This document shows, in pieces, positions 7,110 to 7,156 of a stretch of 7,156 bases of DNA. Location of the stretch: assembly GCA_012103495.1 (NCBI GenBank), contig WLWR01000088.1, positions 1-7,156 on the forward strand, given 5' to 3'. The number at the start of each line of letters is the position of its first letter. Position 1 is the first letter of the stretch. Under the pieces are notes generated by a model. The model saw nothing but the letters and a program-made list of their open reading frames with translations. It searched no databases and was not told the origin of the DNA. Origin of the DNA: Legionellales bacterium (GTDB taxonomy: Bacteria; Pseudomonadota; Gammaproteobacteria; WLWR01). The translations under genes were made by a program, and so were the position numbers.

Positions 7110-7153
7110 GGAATAGGGGGGATGGAATAAGGCAATGGAATAGGTTAGGAATA
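7110..7153 (+). repeat. Cluster of four GGAATA direct repeats
   Basis: GGAATA occurs at 7110, 7124, 7137 and 7148, with starts 14, 13 and 11 bases apart. The array runs to the window edge and may continue. It could be a degenerate simple repeat or a set of protein-binding sites near the putative TATAAT. The ATGs within it are followed at once by stop codons, so it is not coding in those frames. Confidence 0.4.
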
Positions 7154-7156
7154 ACC

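Noticed and set aside
6734..7135. 133-residue minus-strand reading frame spanning the hsdM end and the downstream intergenic region
   Set aside because: Half is the reverse of hsdM and the rest crosses the large inverted repeat; no domain is recognisable. It is more likely an open frame created by the repeat than a gene.
1..7156. CRISPR array, tRNA, rRNA or insertion sequence
   Set aside because: No spaced long direct repeats, tRNA cloverleaf, rRNA-like sequence or transposase frame was seen on either strand.

Overview
The window holds most of a Type I restriction-modification (hsd) locus of the EcoAI/EcoEI (Type IB-like) kind, all on the + strand, with a phage-resistance-type gene and a gene remnant inserted inside it. 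The proteins look proteobacterial, most likely gammaproteobacterial, judging by the HsdM and HsdR sequence style and a moderate GC content (estimated by eye). The sequence alone does not fix the genus.

Layout from left to right. hsdR (open from the left edge to 2558, 5' truncated by the window) encodes the ATP-dependent translocase/nuclease subunit. hsdS (2558-4147) begins on the A of the hsdR stop codon and encodes a two-domain DNA specificity subunit. An Abi_2 (AbiD/AbiF-type) HEPN-family gene (4140-5099) overlaps the end of hsdS by 8 bases. The interval 5100-5426 has no intact full-length gene. It holds a short perfect hairpin directly after the abi stop, then the 3' end of a decayed Fic/RecG-like gene encoding a winged-helix-like tail. 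The tail's stop codon overlaps the hsdM start in an ATGA. hsdM (5427-6914) encodes a complete adenine-N6 methyltransferase subunit. The last 242 bases (6915-7156) contain no convincing gene. They hold a large interrupted inverted repeat, a perfect TATAAT box and four GGAATA repeats at the right edge.

The gene order is R-S-abi-(remnant)-M. HsdM and HsdS would form the methylase and, with HsdR, the restriction complex. HsdS reads the bipartite target, HsdM methylates adenines in it, and HsdR translocates and cuts DNA that is unmethylated there. The Abi_2 protein carries the RNase-type HEPN motif Rx4H and is translationally linked to hsdS. This resembles in principle the PrrC anticodon nuclease carried inside a Type I hsd cassette, where a HEPN RNase guards the restriction enzyme. 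Whether this Abi_2 protein acts as such a guard is the most interesting open question here. The Fic/RecG-like remnant suggests that an earlier accessory gene occupied this slot and was lost or replaced.
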